From the NCBI RefSeq assembly GCF_003602235.1, contig NZ_QZVS01000090.1:62001-126000 (forward strand): 64,000 nt of DNA, written 5' to 3'. A program made the translations under genes and the position numbers. Below, in pieces: positions 60,772 to 64,000 of the stretch. Origin of the DNA: Cryobacterium melibiosiphilum (lineage in GTDB: Bacteria; Actinomycetota; Actinomycetes; Actinomycetales; Microbacteriaceae). Each line of letters starts with the position of its first letter. The first letter of the stretch is position 1. Under the pieces are notes generated by a model, which worked only from the letters and a program-made list of their open reading frames with translations, was not told where the DNA came from and did no database searches.

Positions 60772-61733
60772 TTGATCCCCGAGAATCCGATCGAGTTCAC
60801 GATCTTTCGGCTGAAGACGATAAAGAGAAGGAGGATGGGCAACGCGGCGAGCAGGGCGGCGGCCATCAGGCCGGCCCAGTCCGGGGTGCCCTGCGGGGTC
60901 TGCGAGCGGAACACGCCGAGCGCGACGGTGAGCACGCGCACGCTGCTGTCGCTGCCGACCAGCAGCGGCCAGAAATATTCGTTCCAGGCCTGGATGTACT
61001 GCAAAATGGCGAGGGTCGCGAGGGGGCCGGTGCTCATCGGCAGGATGATGCGGAAGAAGATGCGCAGGTGGCCGGCCCCGTCGAGCCGGGCGGCTTCCTC
61101 GACCTCGCTGCTGATGCCCAGGAAGAACTGCCGCAGGAAGAAGATCGCGAACGGCGTCATGAAGAAGAAGGGCAGCACGATGCCGGCGTAGGTGTTGATC
61201 AGGCCGAGGTCGCGCATCAGCAGGAAGTTGGGCAGCTGGGTGAAGATCGGCGGCACCATCAGTGCGATGAGGAACAGGAAGAACACGGCGTTGCGGCCGG
61301 GCCAGCGCAGCCGCGCGAACGCGTAGGCGGCGAGCGCCCCGAAGAAGACCTGGCCGGCAGTGATGATCGTCGCCACGAGGACGGAGTTGAGCAGGTAGCC
61401 CCAGAAGTTGAGACTCGCCCCCGAGCCGCCCTGAGCCTGCGCCTCGGCGGTGGTGGCGAGGCCGAGCACCCGTTCGAAGGCTCCCCAGGTGAACTCGACC
61501 GGCAGGAGTGAGCCCGGGTCCGTCGCGAGGGCGGCGCCGTTGGACAGTGCCGTGCGCAGCATCCAATAGAAGGGGAAAAGGGTGATGAGCATGAAGGCGC
61601 CCATGGCGACCCAGGCGATGATCTTGCCGGTCGGGGGCCGCACGCGGCGGCGTTTGGTGGTGCCGGGTGTGGTGGCCGTGGATGTGGTGGCCGTGGTGGA
61701 TGTGATGGGAGCGGGATCGGTGGTGGTGGTCAC
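60768..61733 (-). CDS. ABC transporter permease, MalG type
   Basis: A 321-residue inner-membrane permease with six hydrophobic segments and the EAA loop EEAARLDGAGHLRIFFRIIL. It ends GLMAAALLAALPILLLFIVF and SRKIVNSIGFSGIK, as the MalG group does. The start is GTG 61733, eight bases past the MalF-type gene stop with AGGACC upstream. The ORF frame continues upstream but has no membrane-like character there. Confidence 0.92.
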   Translation of the reverse strand: MTTTTDPAPITSTTATTSTATTPGTTKRRRVRPPTGKIIAWVAMGAFMLITLFPFYWMLRTALSNGAALATDPGSLLPVEFTWGAFERVLGLATTAEAQAQGGSGASLNFWGYLLNSVLVATIITAGQVFFGALAAYAFARLRWPGRNAVFFLFLIALMVPPIFTQLPNFLLMRDLGLINTYAGIVLPFFFMTPFAIFFLRQFFLGISSEVEEAARLDGAGHLRIFFRIILPMSTGPLATLAILQYIQAWNEYFWPLLVGSDSSVRVLTVALGVFRSQTPQGTPDWAGLMAAALLAALPILLLFIVFSRKIVNSIGFSGIK

Positions 61734-61741
61734 GGTGGGTC

Positions 61742-62686
61742 CTAGTTCAGGTCTGATTCGCCGGCCCGGGTGAGGCGCAGCTGCACCGCCGCGATCACCC
61801 CGAGCACCGCGAGGAGTACGACGGAAATAGCGGAGGCGTAGCCGAAGTCGAGGCGTTGGAAGGCCAGATCGAAGATGTAGTACTGCACGACCCGGGTGGC
61901 GTCGCCGGGGCCACCGCTCGTCGTGACGGCCACGGTGTCGAACACCTGGAACGACCCGATCATGGTGATCACGAAGACGAGGGCGAGCACCGGCCGCAGC
62001 AGCGGAACGGTGACGCGCCAGAACATCTGCCACTCGCTCGCGCCGTCGGTGCGGGCGGCCTCGTAGACATCCTTCGGAATCATCTGCAGCCCGGCGAAGA
62101 TCAGCAGCGCCGTGTAGCCGAGGTGACGCCAGGTGTTGACGAGCGCGATCGTCGGGATAGCCCAGGTTTCGTCACCGAAGAAGGCGATGGCGTGGCCGCC
62201 GAGAGCCTGGATGCCCTCGTTGACGATGCCGATCTGAAAGTCGAGCATCCAGAACCAGACCAGCGCGACGACGACGTTGGCCACGAGGTAGGGCATCACG
62301 ACGACGCTGCGGATGAAGGTCGACTGGGTGAGCCGGTGCATCAGCACCGCGAGGGCCAGCGCGAGGACGGTCTGCAGCGCGATGTTGATCGCGACGTACA
62401 GCAGCGTTGCCCGCGCGGAGTTGTGGAACGTCTCGTCGGTGAACAGCCGGGCATAGTTGTCGAGCCCCACCCACACCGGCGCCGTGAAGACGTCATAGTC
62501 GGTGAAGCTCAGATAGATGCCGCGCACGGTCGGCCAGAAGTAGAACACCGCGAAGCCGAGCAGCGAGGGCGCGATGAACGCGATGGCGACCCAGGTCTGT
62601 CGGCGTACCGCGCGCCTGTGGTTGCGTTTCGAATCCGGCCGGGCGGGGGCATCCGTCGTGGTCGGTGTCAGGGTGAGGGTGGACAT
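61742..62686 (-). CDS. ABC transporter permease, MalF type
   Basis: A 314-residue permease with six segments: AIAFIAPSLLGFAVFYFWPT, the loop YAARLFTDETFHNSARATLL-like region, and EAARTDGASEWQMFWRVTVP as the EAA loop. It starts ATG 62686, only 1 base after the alpha-galactosidase stop, so it is coupled. No ATPase is in the window; a shared MsmK-like ATPase elsewhere is usual for this family. Confidence 0.92.
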   Translation of the reverse strand: MSTLTLTPTTTDAPARPDSKRNHRRAVRRQTWVAIAFIAPSLLGFAVFYFWPTVRGIYLSFTDYDVFTAPVWVGLDNYARLFTDETFHNSARATLLYVAINIALQTVLALALAVLMHRLTQSTFIRSVVVMPYLVANVVVALVWFWMLDFQIGIVNEGIQALGGHAIAFFGDETWAIPTIALVNTWRHLGYTALLIFAGLQMIPKDVYEAARTDGASEWQMFWRVTVPLLRPVLALVFVITMIGSFQVFDTVAVTTSGGPGDATRVVQYYIFDLAFQRLDFGYASAISVVLLAVLGVIAAVQLRLTRAGESDLN

Positions 62687-62687
62687 C

Positions 62688-64000
62688 TCAGCCCACCCGG
62701 GTGACGCGCAGCAACAGCAGCTGTTCGGGGTGCAGGGCGGGCATCTGCAGTCCCGATTCGGCCAGCACCGAGCCGGGCAGGGTGACGCCGCCGTCGCCGA
62801 GCCAGGGCAGCGTCGTCGTCGACCGACAGTTTGGGCGGTCGCCGGGGTACTGGGCGGCCACCCGATAGGTGCCGGCCGGCTCGAGGCCCGGCAGCACGAC
62901 CGGGCCCGAAATGGCGGTCAGCGGCGTGGTCAGCTGCACGAACGCGAACAGGGCGTCGGTCTCGCCCACGACACCGTGCAGCAGAGCGGATGCGTCGGCG
63001 TGGTCGGCGCGCACCACCCGGCCGGTGTGCAGCAGGCCACGGAGCTCCTTGTAGAGGGAAACCCAGTCGGCGAGTTCGGCGCGCTCGGCCTGGGTTGCCC
63101 GCGAGATGTCCCATTCGATGCCGAAGTGGCCGAAGAGGGCGGTTCCGGCGCGGAAGCTGAGCGCGTGACTGCGGCCGGTGGTGTGGGCCGTCGGCGAGCC
63201 GACGTGCGATCCGACGAGTTCGGGCGGCACGAGCTGGCCGGTCCAGCGCTGAATCTGCTGGCGTTCGAGCGGGTCGATCACGTCGCTGGCCCAGATGCGA
63301 TCGGTGCGTTCGAGAATCCCGAGGTCGGCGCGACCGCCGCCCGACGAACAGGATTCGATCTCGACGCCCGGGTGGCGCTCGCGCAGTTCGTCGAGCAGGC
63401 GGTACACGGCGAGGGTCTGCTCGTGCACCCCGGCGGCCCCGGTCGGCGAATGGCCGGCCTCGACGAGGTCGCGGTTGTGGTCCCACTTCAGGTAGCCGAT
63501 GCGGTTGCGGGTCAGGATCTCGTCGAGACGCTGCAGAATGTGGGCGAAGGCCTCCGGATGGCCGAGGTCGAGCACCTGCTGCTGGCGCGACGCTACCGGA
63601 AGCCGCCCGGCGGGGGCGAGCATCCATTCGGGGTGGGCTCGCGCGAGGTCGGAGTCGGGGTTGATCATCTCGGGTTCGACCCAGAGCCCGAATTGCAGGC
63701 CGAGGCCGGTCACCCTGTCGATCAGCGGGTCGAGGCCGTCGGGCCAAACCGTTTCATCGACGTACCAGTCGCCGAGGCCGGCGCTGTCGTCGCGGCGGTG
63801 GCGGAACCATCCGTCGTCGAGCACGAAGCGTTCGGCGCCCACCTCGGCGGCCGCCTCTGCCAGTTCGGTGAGGCGACCGAGGTCATGGTCGAAGTACACG
63901 GCCTCCCATGTGTTCAAGACGACCGGCCGCGGCGACGACGGATGCCCCGGGCGAGACCGCAGGTAATCATGGAACCGTTCGGCGACCTGGTCGAGGCCCC
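62688..64000 (-). CDS. GH36 alpha-galactosidase, N-terminus beyond window edge
   Basis: The C-terminal 437 codons of a GH36 alpha-galactosidase that removes terminal alpha-galactose. NTWEAVYFDHDLGRLTELAE is the family barrel start, WVEPEMINPDSDLARAHPEW follows, the nucleophile Asp is in YLKWDHNRDLVEAG and the acid/base Asp is in RIWASDVIDPLERQQIQRW. The reading frame runs past base 64000, so the N-terminal beta domain is missing only because of the window. It heads the alpha-galactoside uptake operon. Confidence 0.95.
   Translation of the reverse strand, partial: GLDQVAERFHDYLRSRPGHPSSPRPVVLNTWEAVYFDHDLGRLTELAEAAAEVGAERFVLDDGWFRHRRDDSAGLGDWYVDETVWPDGLDPLIDRVTGLGLQFGLWVEPEMINPDSDLARAHPEWMLAPAGRLPVASRQQQVLDLGHPEAFAHILQRLDEILTRNRIGYLKWDHNRDLVEAGHSPTGAAGVHEQTLAVYRLLDELRERHPGVEIESCSSGGGRADLGILERTDRIWASDVIDPLERQQIQRWTGQLVPPELVGSHVGSPTAHTTGRSHALSFRAGTALFGHFGIEWDISRATQAERAELADWVSLYKELRGLLHTGRVVRADHADASALLHGVVGETDALFAFVQLTTPLTAISGPVVLPGLEPAGTYRVAAQYPGDRPNCRSTTTLPWLGDGGVTLPGSVLAESGLQMPALHPEQLLLLRVTRVG

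Overview
The window is 64 kb of high-GC DNA whose gene content points to an actinobacterium, most likely of the family Microbacteriaceae. This rests on the GPSI-type polynucleotide phosphorylase, mycoredoxin, an RNA-helicase/nuclease protein of the DUF4011-DUF3320 type, a DUF7882-like small protein, GTG starts, AGGAG-type ribosome sites and the frequent in-frame 'cggatgcc' linker. It is an inference from protein resemblance and base composition; there is no rRNA, tRNA or phylogenetic marker set in the window. I see no tRNA, rRNA, CRISPR array, integrase, transposase, prophage or replication origin.

Layout. 1-7.4 kb: pnp (cut by the left edge) and rpsO, separated by an alpha-glucosidase, an SGNH-like protein, an amino-acid permease and a luciferase-like monooxygenase. 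7.6-9.7 kb: small proteins followed by a microbial rhodopsin of the proton-pump type, translationally coupled to a DUF7882-like gene. 9.8-15.7 kb: one very large superfamily I helicase with transglutaminase-like, DUF4011, nuclease-like and DUF3320 regions. 15.8-25.6 kb: carbonyl and C1/C3/C4 metabolism (butanediol-type dehydrogenase, aldolase-HAD-DhaL-DhaK operon, formaldehyde dehydrogenase), an AI-2E-family exporter, a second luciferase-like protein, and an M4 protease with its emfourin inhibitor. 25.7-31 kb: a 2-oxoacid dehydrogenase operon (E1 alpha, E1 beta, E2) and a BCCT osmolyte transporter. 31-37 kb: small proteins, FKBP isomerase, GlcD-like oxidase, an Ada-AlkA repair fusion and an FAH-family hydrolase. 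37-42 kb: an ethanolamine-type permease divergent from a glutamine-synthetase-like ligase, class I amidotransferase and SDR operon, suggesting gamma-glutamylation catabolism of an amine. 42-43 kb: a Vsr/DUF559-like nuclease gene framed by two near-identical 62-nt palindromes. 43-50 kb: two nucleobase permeases, a carboxylesterase, and an RsbQ-like hydrolase overlapping a PAS-GAF-GGDEF diguanylate cyclase. 50-59 kb: NUDIX hydrolase, mycoredoxin, phosphofructokinase, SNF2 helicase, DUF2207 membrane protein, SGNH-like hydrolase and an NAD(P)-binding DUF2867-type protein. 59.4-64 kb: an alpha-galactoside ABC uptake operon beginning with a GH36 alpha-galactosidase cut by the right edge.

The points I would look at first are the 62-nt palindrome family and the nuclease gene it frames (three copies with compensatory changes in the stems), the RsbQ plus diguanylate cyclase pair, the rhodopsin, the giant helicase, and the aldolase-HAD-DhaKL operon that lacks the usual DhaM. 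Most of the remaining genes are ordinary metabolic and housekeeping functions.
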